A program made the translations under genes and the position numbers. Source: Campylobacter lari subsp. concheus (lineage in GTDB: Bacteria; Campylobacterota; Campylobacteria; Campylobacterales; Campylobacteraceae). From it: a stretch of DNA of 64,000 bases. Below, one piece after another: positions 17,468-25,921 of this stretch (positions are counted from its first letter, which is position 1; the number at the start of each line of letters is the position of its first letter). The notes below the pieces were generated by a model. It was not told the origin of the DNA and did not search any database. It was given only the letters and a program-made list of their open reading frames with translations. The stretch lies in assembly GCF_008245025.1 (NCBI RefSeq), contig NZ_CP043426.1, positions 372,001 through 436,000 on the forward strand. The letters are read 5' to 3'.

Positions 17468-17785
17468 ATGCAAGAAAGAATTAATAATATAGTGCAGATT
17501 TTAGATGATAAAAAAGCAGATTTAATAGAAACTTTTGATATGCAGGATAAGGATTATTTTGTTAAATTTGTGGTGATTGCTACTACTATGGGAGAAAGAC
17601 ATGCGCTTTCTTTGATTGATGATTTAAAAACTAATCTTAAAAGCAAGGGTGAAGAGTTTTTAAATATAGAAAGTAGTGAAGAATGGACTGTACTTGATTT
17701 AGGCGATATTTTGATTCACTTAATGAGTGAAACTTATAGAGCAAAATATAATATAGAAGAATTTTTAAAAAGTCTAAATAAATAA
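17468..17785 (+). CDS. rsfS: Ribosomal silencing factor RsfS
   Basis: RsfS binds ribosomal protein L14 and blocks subunit joining when nutrients are scarce. The 105-residue sequence has the family blocks VKFVVIATTMGERHALSLID and SEEWTVLDLGDILIHLM plus the terminal RAKYNIEEF. The ATG at 17468 is preceded by AAAGGA at suitable spacing; a start inside nadD would add an unlike extension. Confidence 0.93.
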   Translation: MQERINNIVQILDDKKADLIETFDMQDKDYFVKFVVIATTMGERHALSLIDDLKTNLKSKGEEFLNIESSEEWTVLDLGDILIHLMSETYRAKYNIEEFLKSLNK

Positions 17786-17807
17786 AATCAGAACTAGGGA
17801 AAAGGAT

Positions 17808-20183
17808 TTGGATAATCTAATTACTGAGTTATCAGATTTAGCTAAAGAATATTTTGAAAATTCAGAATTTGAAAAATGTGATGAGGTTTTAAGTGAACTT
17901 ATAGCTTTTTGCAAAGGCGAAGTTACGCTTGCTCAAGATGGTAAAATGATTTTTATAGATGATGAGGACAAGCATCGTTTGCTTTTAGAAGCTTACCATA
18001 ATAGAGCGCTTTGTAAATTTAATTGTTTGAAATTTCAAGAAGCACTTAAAGACGCAACTATAGCTGTAGAATTTGATCCTAGCAATGTGTTTTTATTTAA
18101 TCTTTTGGGTCTATGTAATTTTAAATTAGATTTATTACAAGAAGCAATTTTGGCTTTTAATAAAACTATAGCGCTAGATAATGCATATTATTTAGCATAT
18201 TTTAATAGGGCTAGAGTTTATATACTTTTGGATGAGCAAACAAAGGCTTTAAAAGATTTACAAACTTGTATTGATTTGGCTCCAGAATATTATATGGCTT
18301 ATTATACTAGAGCCATTACTTTGCTTAGTGTTGATCCAAAACAAGCTTTGATTGATTTTAAAAAGTCTCAAGATTTAGGATTTGAATCCTCGCAGATTTT
18401 TTATTATCAAGGTGTAGCTTGTGAGAATTTGGAAAATTATCAAAAAGCTATAGAATTTTTTACTCAGATGATTGAGCAAGATGAGAGTTTTGCTGATGCA
18501 TATTATAAAAGGGCTAATAATAAACGTAAAGTTGATGATTTAGAAGGAGCTTTGCAAGATTGTTTAAAATCTATTGAATTAGACAATGAAAATGCAATGG
18601 CATATTTGATTTTGGGACATATTTATAAAGATTTAGAAAAGATAGAATTATCAATAGATGCTTTTAAAAAATCAATCGATTTAGATGAAAATTTACAATA
18701 TCCATGTTTTGCATTAGCTAGAGTTTTGTATGATTTAAAAGATTATGAACAAGCTTTGAAATATTATGATAAAACAATTGAGCTTTATGAAGAATACGCT
18801 CAAGCATATATTAATAGAGGTAATACTAAAATCAATCTAAAAATGATTGAAGAGGCTATAGAAGATTTTGATTTAGCAGCTAAATATTATCAAGAAAGGG
18901 AAAGAAAGCATGATTTTACTCCATCAGAATTAGCAGAACTTGAACATGCAGTTCCTTATGGTTTTTATCATTTGGGTAATAGCTTGTATGAGATAGACAA
19001 ATATGATGAAGCTTTGATAAGTTATGAAAAAGCCTTGAGATATCAAAAAGAATATCCTGATGTGTTTTTTAATAGGGCTTATTTAAAATCTGATCTTGAA
19101 AAATATGAGGAAGCTTTAGAAGATAGTGAATTAGCTGCTAAATATTATAAAAAGCAAAATAATACTCAAGATTATGTTAATTCTCTTTCTCAAAGAGCTT
19201 GGATTAAAAGTAAACTTGAAAGATTTCAAGAAGCTATGGATGAATACAATGAGCTTATAAAAACATATAAAGATTATATTGATTTAAAAGATGTATTATT
19301 CGAAAGAGCATATTGTGCAAAAGAACTTGAATCTTATGAAGAATTAATAGCTTATTGTAATGCAGCACACAAGGTGGATAAAAATAATTTTAAACTTTAT
19401 TTTTGGCGAGGAATTGCTAAATATAATTTAAGTTTAGAAGAAGAAGCTATAGAAGATTTAAATAAGGCTTTAAAAATTGATAAAAACCATAATGGAGTAA
19501 AGTATTATAAGGGACTTTGTTATGAAGATCTTTATATGTTTGAAGAAGCTATAAAATGTTACGATAGTGTGATTTTAAGTAATGAAGAAGATGATGAATC
19601 ATATTTTCATAGAGCAAAATGTAAAAGAAATCTTGAAAAATATAATGAAGCCTTAAAAGATATCAATGAATGCTTAAAAATAATTGATGATGTTGGGGAA
19701 TATTGGATAGAAAAAGCACAAATTTTAAGCTTTTTAGGAAAATATGATGAAAGCTTCAAAGCAGCAAAAAAAGCAAGTGAGCTTGAACCAAAATCATATG
19801 AATGTTATCATTTTATGGGTGCAGTTAAAGTGTATTCTCAAGATTTTAAAGAAGCTATAAAATATCTTAATATGGCTTTAAATTTAGATGAAAGTCAAAA
19901 TTGGACACATTATTATAAGGCAGAGTGTTTAAGAAATTTAGGTGATTTTCATGATGCATTGCAATGTTATGAAGATTGCTTGAAGATAACAAAAGAAAAT
20001 ACCGATGCTTTAGTGGGAAAAATTCAGTGCTTAGAAGAGCTAAAAGAATACAAGCAAGCTTTAGAGTGTACTAAAGAATTATTAAAGCTTGATGAAGAAA
20101 ATGAGTTTGCATTAAAAAATCAAAATGTTTTCATGCAAAAATTAAAACAGCAAAATAAAAAGTGGTGGCAAATTTGGAATTAA
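17808..20183 (+). CDS. Large tetratricopeptide-repeat protein
   Basis: The 791-residue protein is made almost wholly of 34-residue TPR units from about residue 60 to 775, roughly eighteen to twenty by eye, with the usual pattern (for example AYYKRANNKRKVDDLEGALQ, SYFHRAKCKRNLEKYNEALK). There is no signal peptide or membrane segment, so it is probably a cytoplasmic scaffold. It ends in KWWQIWN. The start is a TTG, since no ATG or GTG occurs in frame before residue 47; GGGA seven bases upstream can serve as the ribosome binding site, while the closer AAAGGA is too near. Partner proteins are unknown. It may be co-transcribed with nadD-rsfS. Confidence 0.85.
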   Translation: MDNLITELSDLAKEYFENSEFEKCDEVLSELIAFCKGEVTLAQDGKMIFIDDEDKHRLLLEAYHNRALCKFNCLKFQEALKDATIAVEFDPSNVFLFNLLGLCNFKLDLLQEAILAFNKTIALDNAYYLAYFNRARVYILLDEQTKALKDLQTCIDLAPEYYMAYYTRAITLLSVDPKQALIDFKKSQDLGFESSQIFYYQGVACENLENYQKAIEFFTQMIEQDESFADAYYKRANNKRKVDDLEGALQDCLKSIELDNENAMAYLILGHIYKDLEKIELSIDAFKKSIDLDENLQYPCFALARVLYDLKDYEQALKYYDKTIELYEEYAQAYINRGNTKINLKMIEEAIEDFDLAAKYYQERERKHDFTPSELAELEHAVPYGFYHLGNSLYEIDKYDEALISYEKALRYQKEYPDVFFNRAYLKSDLEKYEEALEDSELAAKYYKKQNNTQDYVNSLSQRAWIKSKLERFQEAMDEYNELIKTYKDYIDLKDVLFERAYCAKELESYEELIAYCNAAHKVDKNNFKLYFWRGIAKYNLSLEEEAIEDLNKALKIDKNHNGVKYYKGLCYEDLYMFEEAIKCYDSVILSNEEDDESYFHRAKCKRNLEKYNEALKDINECLKIIDDVGEYWIEKAQILSFLGKYDESFKAAKKASELEPKSYECYHFMGAVKVYSQDFKEAIKYLNMALNLDESQNWTHYYKAECLRNLGDFHDALQCYEDCLKITKENTDALVGKIQCLEELKEYKQALECTKELLKLDEENEFALKNQNVFMQKLKQQNKKWWQIWN

Positions 20184-20184
20184 A

Positions 20185-20559
20185 TTAGAGTTTGTTGATA
20201 TATTCTTCAATATCTTTTTTGATTTTGTCTTTTTTGTCTTTTAAAGCTTGTTTTTTATTTTTATACTCTGTTTTACTCATATAATCTTTTTGTTTTTTTA
20301 ATTCTTTTAACTCTTGTTCGATCTTTTCTATCTCTTGCTCTTTAAGTTTTTTAGCCTCTAATTTTTTATCATAAAAAAGAGGATCTTTTGTACAATCTGC
20401 CTGAACTTCTTTTAAGGCTAATTCTAAACTTAAAGCTTTTTCTTGATGATTGTAATTTTTAGCATAAACTATTTCTTTTTGAATTTGCTTTATTTTAACC
20501 TCACATTGCGTGGAAAATGCAAATGAGCAAAGTGTAAGTAAAATAAAAATTTTTCTCAT
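20185..20559 (-). CDS. Periplasmic DUF1090-family protein
   Basis: A 124-residue protein with a clear Sec signal peptide (MRKIFILLTLCSFAFS). Two cysteines (TQCEVKIKQIQKEI and VQADCTKDPLFYDKK) flank a helical segment in the pattern of DUF1090 (YqjC-like) proteins, followed by a highly charged Lys/Glu coiled coil. Function of the family is unknown; the two cysteines probably form a disulfide in the periplasm. It converges with the TPR gene with only one base between their stop codons and no terminator between them. Confidence 0.7.
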   Translation of the reverse strand: MRKIFILLTLCSFAFSTQCEVKIKQIQKEIVYAKNYNHQEKALSLELALKEVQADCTKDPLFYDKKLEAKKLKEQEIEKIEQELKELKKQKDYMSKTEYKNKKQALKDKKDKIKKDIEEYINKL

Positions 20560-20622
20560 ATTATACCTTTTGTACCTTTTTAAAAATTTTTCTAAATTTT
20601 AAACCAAAATATTAAATATTTT

Positions 20623-22188
20623 TTATTTGGTATTTTTTATAAAAATATGAGTTTTAAATTTTGTTACATTTCCCCTTGCATCTATGTTAAACATTAAAGG
20701 TATAAAAGTTATAGTAGAGCTATTGTAAAGCTCATAATCTAGTTGAGAATTTTTTTGATAGGTTTTTAAAGTTTTATCAAAATCTATAATTTTTAAAATT
20801 TCTTGTTCTTGTAAGTAAAAATATAAAATATTATCTTGTATTTTCATTGAGTATTTAAAATTACTTTTATTAGTGAAATTAAATAATACTTCATCATAGT
20901 CTTTTTTTAATTTTAAGTATTCAGGATTAAAATTTTTATATATAGAAAGATTAGGATTGGAAAGTTTTGCTTGATTTTTTAAATGATTTAAATTATTTGC
21001 CTTTAAAAATTCATCAAAACTATAAGATTTATCATAATTTTTATCTAAATTATGTATAGTATTTTTAATATCTTTTATTTGATTATAGTATTGTTTGCTT
21101 TTAGAATAGTCAAGTTCTAGTTTTTTTTCTTGTATAATTTTTTCTAGTTTTTCTAATTGATATTTTTGAGAATATATACTTATATGGTTAGCAAAAAAAC
21201 CTAAAAATAAAGATATTATTGCTAGTATGTAAAAAGAATACTTAGGTGCTTCATTTTGTTTAAATACGCTTAAAAAACTTGAAATTAAAAGCCATAAATT
21301 AAAAGTTAATACAGCTAAGCGTTCAGGTGTAAATCCATATTGTGTAATTCTAATTATAATAGCATAAAATACAAAACTTGTTAAAAATATTAAAAACACA
21401 AGAAAAATATAAAAAATAATTTTTTTAATTTTATAAAAAGATAAATTTATCCAAAAATTAAATAATAAAAAAACTCCAAACCAAAGACACAAATGAACGA
21501 TACTAAGATTTTCTAAAAAGTTAAAAAGAACACCAATAGTATAACTAAAAAGCATAATAATATATAAAATGCTAAAAATATTAAGTATAAATATAAAAAT
21601 TTTTTTAAATTTATAAGATGTAAAATTTCCAAGCAAAAATAAAGAGAAAAAACCTGCACTAAAAACCCAAAAAGACACAATGGTAGTGTTTAGATTAGAT
21701 GAAGAAATATCAAATAAAAAGCAAAATGAAGTATAAAAAATTAATATAAATAAACCTAGAATAAGCCAAAAGCTTATACTGAAAAAAAGCGCTGCTAAAA
21801 AATAATGAAAATTGTTAAAATCGTATAATTTTCTTGCACATATTAAAGATATAAGTGTTAGTGCTAAAGATATATAAAGAGTATTTTGAGTGTAAAATAG
21901 CAAATAATCTTCATCTTGTTTGAAAATAAAGTGCAAAATTATATAGAAAATTAGCCCAAAAAATAAAATCCAAAAATTTGTTATACTTTTATAAGTCTGT
22001 GTTAAATTTTCTTTTGCTTTAAAAAATGTTTCACAAAAAATAATAAAAAGAGTTAAAAATAAAAAATCGCTACATTGATACGAATCATAAAAAAATCCTA
22101 TAAAAAACCAAAAACATAAGTAGCAAATTGCACCAAATGGATGATTTTTTAAGGCTATATGAGTAGAATTAATAAAATTTTTAAACAT
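20623..22188 (-). CDS. DUF4153-type integral membrane protein
   Basis: The 521-residue protein has around ten to eleven hydrophobic segments in residues 15-335, then a soluble, periplasmic or cytoplasmic C-terminal part (about 345-521) starting with a coiled coil. The segment RITQYGFTPERLAVLTFNLW is the mark of DUF4153 membrane proteins. No biochemical function is known. The gene overlaps the upstream HIT-family gene by eight bases, so the two are translated from one message. Confidence 0.7.
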   Translation of the reverse strand: MFKNFINSTHIALKNHPFGAICYLCFWFFIGFFYDSYQCSDFLFLTLFIIFCETFFKAKENLTQTYKSITNFWILFFGLIFYIILHFIFKQDEDYLLFYTQNTLYISLALTLISLICARKLYDFNNFHYFLAALFFSISFWLILGLFILIFYTSFCFLFDISSSNLNTTIVSFWVFSAGFFSLFLLGNFTSYKFKKIFIFILNIFSILYIIMLFSYTIGVLFNFLENLSIVHLCLWFGVFLLFNFWINLSFYKIKKIIFYIFLVFLIFLTSFVFYAIIIRITQYGFTPERLAVLTFNLWLLISSFLSVFKQNEAPKYSFYILAIISLFLGFFANHISIYSQKYQLEKLEKIIQEKKLELDYSKSKQYYNQIKDIKNTIHNLDKNYDKSYSFDEFLKANNLNHLKNQAKLSNPNLSIYKNFNPEYLKLKKDYDEVLFNFTNKSNFKYSMKIQDNILYFYLQEQEILKIIDFDKTLKTYQKNSQLDYELYNSSTITFIPLMFNIDARGNVTKFKTHIFIKNTK

Positions 22189-22555
22189 GGATATTGTTTA
22201 TTTCTTTGAGCAAAATTAATTTAAATCCCTCAAAGTCTGGTAAATTTAAATCCCTTACTTCTCTTTGTTGTTTTCCCCACATGCATTCAGGAAAAAAAGC
22301 ATCTTCTTTAAAACGCGCCATAACATGAAAATGCACTCTTGGTACATAGTTTGCAAAGGAAGCTATGTTGATTTTTTCTGGGTTATAATGCTCTCTAAGG
22401 CTTAATTCGCAAGCTAAAACATACTGAAAAAGCATATTTTGTAAAAAGGTTGGACAATCACTTAATTCTCTGTAATTTTCTTTAGTAAAAATTTTTACCC
22501 AAGGAATTTGAGAATTTTCTTTTTCTATAAATAAATAATCATTTTCATAAATCAT
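22181..22555 (-). CDS. HIT-family nucleotide-binding protein
   Basis: Histidine-triad proteins hydrolyse or transfer nucleoside monophosphates. The 124-residue sequence has the HIT-like order MIYENDYLFIEKENSQIPWVKIF then VPRVHFHVMARF. The terminal H-x-H-x-H-x-x motif is present as HFHVMAR, in which the third His is Met, so activity may be altered; comparable HFHV.pR variants exist in other bacteria. The ATG at 22555 is taken over a TTG four codons earlier that has no ribosome binding site. Confidence 0.75.
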   Translation of the reverse strand: MIYENDYLFIEKENSQIPWVKIFTKENYRELSDCPTFLQNMLFQYVLACELSLREHYNPEKINIASFANYVPRVHFHVMARFKEDAFFPECMWGKQQREVRDLNLPDFEGFKLILLKEINNIHV

Positions 22556-22568
22556 GCTAACTCTCAAG

Positions 22569-22596
22569 AAAAGACTAGGGTTATTCCTAGTCTTTT
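22569..22596 (-). terminator. Terminator after fumC
   Basis: AAAAGACTAGG (22569-22579) pairs exactly with CCTAGTCTTTT (22586-22596) around a six-base loop. On the minus strand it directly follows the fumC stop codon and ends in a T run. Confidence 0.85.
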
Positions 22597-22598
22597 GA

Positions 22599-23990
22599 TT
22601 ATTTTTTTGGCCCTATCATTTTTGTAGGATCTACAAATTTAGCAAAGTCTTCCTCGCTTACTAAGCCAAGTTCCATAGCGCTTTCTTTTAAAGAAATGCC
22701 TTTTTTATGGGCATTTTTTGCTACTTTAGCTGCATTTTCATAACCAATGTGTGGATTTAATGCAGTTACTAGCATTAAAGAATTATGTAAATTATGATCT
22801 ATTTTTTCTTTATTTGGCTCTATACCAACAGCACAGTGGATATTAAATGAGTGCATAGCATCAGCCAATAAATCAAGGCTTTGCAAGAAGTTATAAATAA
22901 TCACAGGTTTAAAAACATTAAGCTCGAAATTTCCTTGGCTTGCTGCAAAACCAATTGCTGCATCATTTCCCATAACTTGTACTGCAACCATAGTTAAGGC
23001 TTCACACTGAGTAGGATTAACCTTACCTGGCATGATAGAACTTCCTGGTTCATTCTCAGGTATGTTTAACTCTCCAAGACCACATCTAGGACCACTTGCT
23101 AGCCATCTAATATCATTTGCTATTTTCATTAAATTCGCAGCTAAACCTTTCATAGCTCCATGGGTAAAATTAATTGCATCATGACTTGTTAGTGCATGGA
23201 ATTTATTTGGACTTGAAATAAATTTAGTACCTATTAGCTTGCTTAATTCTTCGCTTACTTTTTCACTAAGTTCTGGATGAGCATTTAATCCTGTACCAAC
23301 AGCTGTCCCGCCTATTGCAAGCTCTCTTAATGTAGGCAAAGAAGCGATGATTTGCTCTTTTGAATGAAGTAACATAGAGAGATATCCACTAAATTCTTGA
23401 GCTAGGGTAAGTGGTGTAGCATCTTGAAGGTGAGTTCTTCCTATTTTAATAATCCTTTCAAATTCTTTTACTTTCTTTTCAAAAGTGGCAATAAGCTCAT
23501 CTAGAGCAGGGATAAGTTTTTTTTCTACTTGTTCTACTGAAACTATGCTCATAGCAGTTGGAAAAGTATCATTTGAGCTTTGGCTCATATTTACATGATC
23601 ATTTGGGTGAACAAGTTTTTCTTTTCTAAAATCACCGCCCATAATTTCAGTAGCACGATTTGCTATAACTTCGTTCATATTCATATTGCTTTGAGTACCT
23701 GAACCTGTTTGCCATATTGCTAGTGGGAAGTTATCATCAAATTTTCCTGCTACAATTTCATCGCAAGCTTGCACAATAGCATTTTTTTTAGCATCGTCTA
23801 ATTTGCCAAGTTTATTATTAACTAAAGCCAAAGATTTTTTAAGATTTGCAAAAGCATAAATTAAAACTTTTGGCATTTTTTCACAACCAATTTTAAAATT
23901 TTCAAAACTTCTTTCAGTTTGTGCACCCCAATATTTATCATTAGGAACTTTAATCTCTCCCATAGTATCGTGTTCGATTCTATATTCCAT
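22599..23990 (-). CDS. fumC: Fumarate hydratase, class II
   Basis: FumC interconverts fumarate and malate in the citric acid cycle without an iron-sulfur cluster. The 463-residue sequence contains the lyase signature [15 protein letters not shown] (mobile serine loop), the substrate-binding [32 protein letters not shown] with the catalytic His region, and [13 protein letters not shown]. Length is normal. AAGGAAAAGCC precedes the ATG. The gene has its own terminator. A serine protease gene that I recall between fumC and glmS in C. jejuni is absent here. Confidence 0.96.
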   Translation of the reverse strand: MEYRIEHDTMGEIKVPNDKYWGAQTERSFENFKIGCEKMPKVLIYAFANLKKSLALVNNKLGKLDDAKKNAIVQACDEIVAGKFDDNFPLAIWQTGSGTQSNMNMNEVIANRATEIMGGDFRKEKLVHPNDHVNMSQSSNDTFPTAMSIVSVEQVEKKLIPALDELIATFEKKVKEFERIIKIGRTHLQDATPLTLAQEFSGYLSMLLHSKEQIIASLPTLRELAIGGTAVGTGLNAHPELSEKVSEELSKLIGTKFISSPNKFHALTSHDAINFTHGAMKGLAANLMKIANDIRWLASGPRCGLGELNIPENEPGSSIMPGKVNPTQCEALTMVAVQVMGNDAAIGFAASQGNFELNVFKPVIIYNFLQSLDLLADAMHSFNIHCAVGIEPNKEKIDHNLHNSLMLVTALNPHIGYENAAKVAKNAHKKGISLKESAMELGLVSEEDFAKFVDPTKMIGPKK

Positions 23991-24118
23991 GGCTTTTCCT
24001 TGTAATAAAATAAGATATGATATTTAAACCAAATAAACCCTAAAGTTTGCTTATAATTTAAGAAGTATTTATAAAATTTTTTAAAAAAGTGTAGTTTTTT
24101 CAAAACTACACAAAATAT

Positions 24119-25918
24119 TTATTCTACGGTAACACTTTTTGCTAAATTTCTTGGCATATCTACATCATTGCCAAGTCTTATAGAAACTTCTAAAGCAAGA
24201 AGCTGTAAGATCACCATCATTTCAAAAAATTCACACATATAGTGCTCTTGTTTTGAAGTTCTTATAAAATCATCGCTTAAGTCAAAATCAAGTGGAGAAA
24301 TAGCAAGTAAGGTGGAATCCCTTGCAGCTAATTCTTCTACATTTGATTTGGTTTTTTCATAAAGGCAATTTTGTGGCATTAGTGCAACGGTAAAAAGCTC
24401 GCTATCTGCTAGAGCAATAGGCCCATGTTTCATTTCACCTGCTGGATATCCTTCAGCATGCAAGTATGAAATTTCTTTTAATTTTAAAGCCCCTTCTAAT
24501 GCTAGTGGATAAAATACATCTCTTCCTATAAAGAAAAAGCCATGGCCATGTAGGTATCTTTTTGAAATTCTGTGTACTTTTTCATGCAAGTTTTGCTCAA
24601 CTTTAACTATACTTGGTAAGCTTCTTAGAGCTTTGATTTCTTTACTCATATCTAAATTTGCTTTTTGTGCAAGATAGATTGCAAGCATCCATAAAGTTGC
24701 CACTTGAGTGGCAAAAGCTTTAGTTGAAGCCACACCTTTTTCAATGCCCGCTCTAGTAAGTAATGATATATCAGCTAAACGCACGATATTAGAATTATCC
24801 ACATTACATATTGCTAAAGTTTTAACTCCTTGTGCTTTTGCTATTTTTAAAGCTTCAAGTGTATCAGCTGTTTCACCGCTTTGAGAGATTACTATAAAAA
24901 GAGTATTTTTGCCTATAATGGCTTCTCTGTATCTAAATTCACTTGCTACTTCAACTTTAGTTTTAATCTTTGCAAGTCTTTCAAGCAAATAAGCCCCGCT
25001 TAATGCTGCATGATAGCTTGTGCCACAAGCACAAAGTGTGATTTCATCTATGTTTTGCAAAAGAGTTTCATCTATATCTTCAAAAACAATCTGCTCACCT
25101 TGCAAGCGTCCCATTAAAACTTCGCCTAAAACTCTACTTTGCTCATAGATTTCTTTTTCCATAAAAAATCTATAACCATCTTTTTGAGCATAACTTTTAT
25201 CTTGACTTAAAGCTACAAAAGTAGGTTGTATGCAAGCTTGATTATGGCAAATTTTGCATTCTTTTAAATTCACATATCCATAATCCCCATCTTCAAGATA
25301 AGCTACTTTATCCACTAAAGAAACTAATGGTGCATCACTTGATGCAAAATAATATTCATTGTCATCGCCATTTTTTCCGATGATGAGTGGCACTGCATTT
25401 TTAGCAAAATAAATTGTATTCGGATCTTTTTTACTTACAAGCAAGATTGCAAAAGCACCTTTTAGTTCAGCTATAGTCTTTTTAAAAGCTTCAAATGGTT
25501 CTAAATTGCTTGCATAGTATTCAAATAAATGTACAATAACTTCAGTGTCAGTTTGACTTAGAAAATTAGTACCTTCTTGTGTGAGTTTTGTTTTTAATTC
25601 TTGGTAATTTTCTATGATTCCATTATGTATTACACAAGAGTATTGTCCTAAATGTGGATGAGCATTTATTTCAGTTGGTTTTCCATGAGTTGCCCAACGC
25701 GTATGGCCTATAGCAAGTCCAAAGCCATCGCTATTAAAATTAGCAGTTTTATTGGCTAAATTTTCTAACTTTCCAACTGCTTTAAAAAAGTCTAACTCCC
25801 CGTCTTTCATTATTGCTATACCAGCGCTATCATAACCTCTATACTCAAGCTCTTTTAAGCCTTCTAATATGATTTTTTTCTTTTCTTTGGTTCCTATATA
25901 TCCTACTATTCCACACAT
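24119..25918 (-). CDS. glmS: Glutamine-fructose-6-phosphate aminotransferase (isomerizing)
   Basis: GlmS makes glucosamine 6-phosphate from fructose 6-phosphate and glutamine, the first step toward UDP-GlcNAc. The 599-residue enzyme begins MCGIVGYIG, with Cys as the N-terminal glutaminase nucleophile after Met removal, and has the amidotransferase blocks GIAIGHTRWATHGKP-like and HNGIIEN. Two SIS sugar-isomerase domains follow (CACGTSYHAALSGAY; FIVISQSGETADTLEA), and it ends with the conserved LAKSVTVE. It lies three bases after a GlnD-like gene, so both share a message. I saw no glmS ribozyme upstream, as expected outside Gram-positive bacteria. Confidence 0.97.
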   Translation of the reverse strand: MCGIVGYIGTKEKKKIILEGLKELEYRGYDSAGIAIMKDGELDFFKAVGKLENLANKTANFNSDGFGLAIGHTRWATHGKPTEINAHPHLGQYSCVIHNGIIENYQELKTKLTQEGTNFLSQTDTEVIVHLFEYYASNLEPFEAFKKTIAELKGAFAILLVSKKDPNTIYFAKNAVPLIIGKNGDDNEYYFASSDAPLVSLVDKVAYLEDGDYGYVNLKECKICHNQACIQPTFVALSQDKSYAQKDGYRFFMEKEIYEQSRVLGEVLMGRLQGEQIVFEDIDETLLQNIDEITLCACGTSYHAALSGAYLLERLAKIKTKVEVASEFRYREAIIGKNTLFIVISQSGETADTLEALKIAKAQGVKTLAICNVDNSNIVRLADISLLTRAGIEKGVASTKAFATQVATLWMLAIYLAQKANLDMSKEIKALRSLPSIVKVEQNLHEKVHRISKRYLHGHGFFFIGRDVFYPLALEGALKLKEISYLHAEGYPAGEMKHGPIALADSELFTVALMPQNCLYEKTKSNVEELAARDSTLLAISPLDFDLSDDFIRTSKQEHYMCEFFEMMVILQLLALEVSIRLGNDVDMPRNLAKSVTVE

Positions 25919-25921
25919 CTT

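Noticed and set aside
23861..24103. Minus-strand frame overlapping the fumC start
   Set aside because: It is in another frame over the conserved N-terminus of fumC and has no supporting signals; the fumC frame has a good ribosome binding site.
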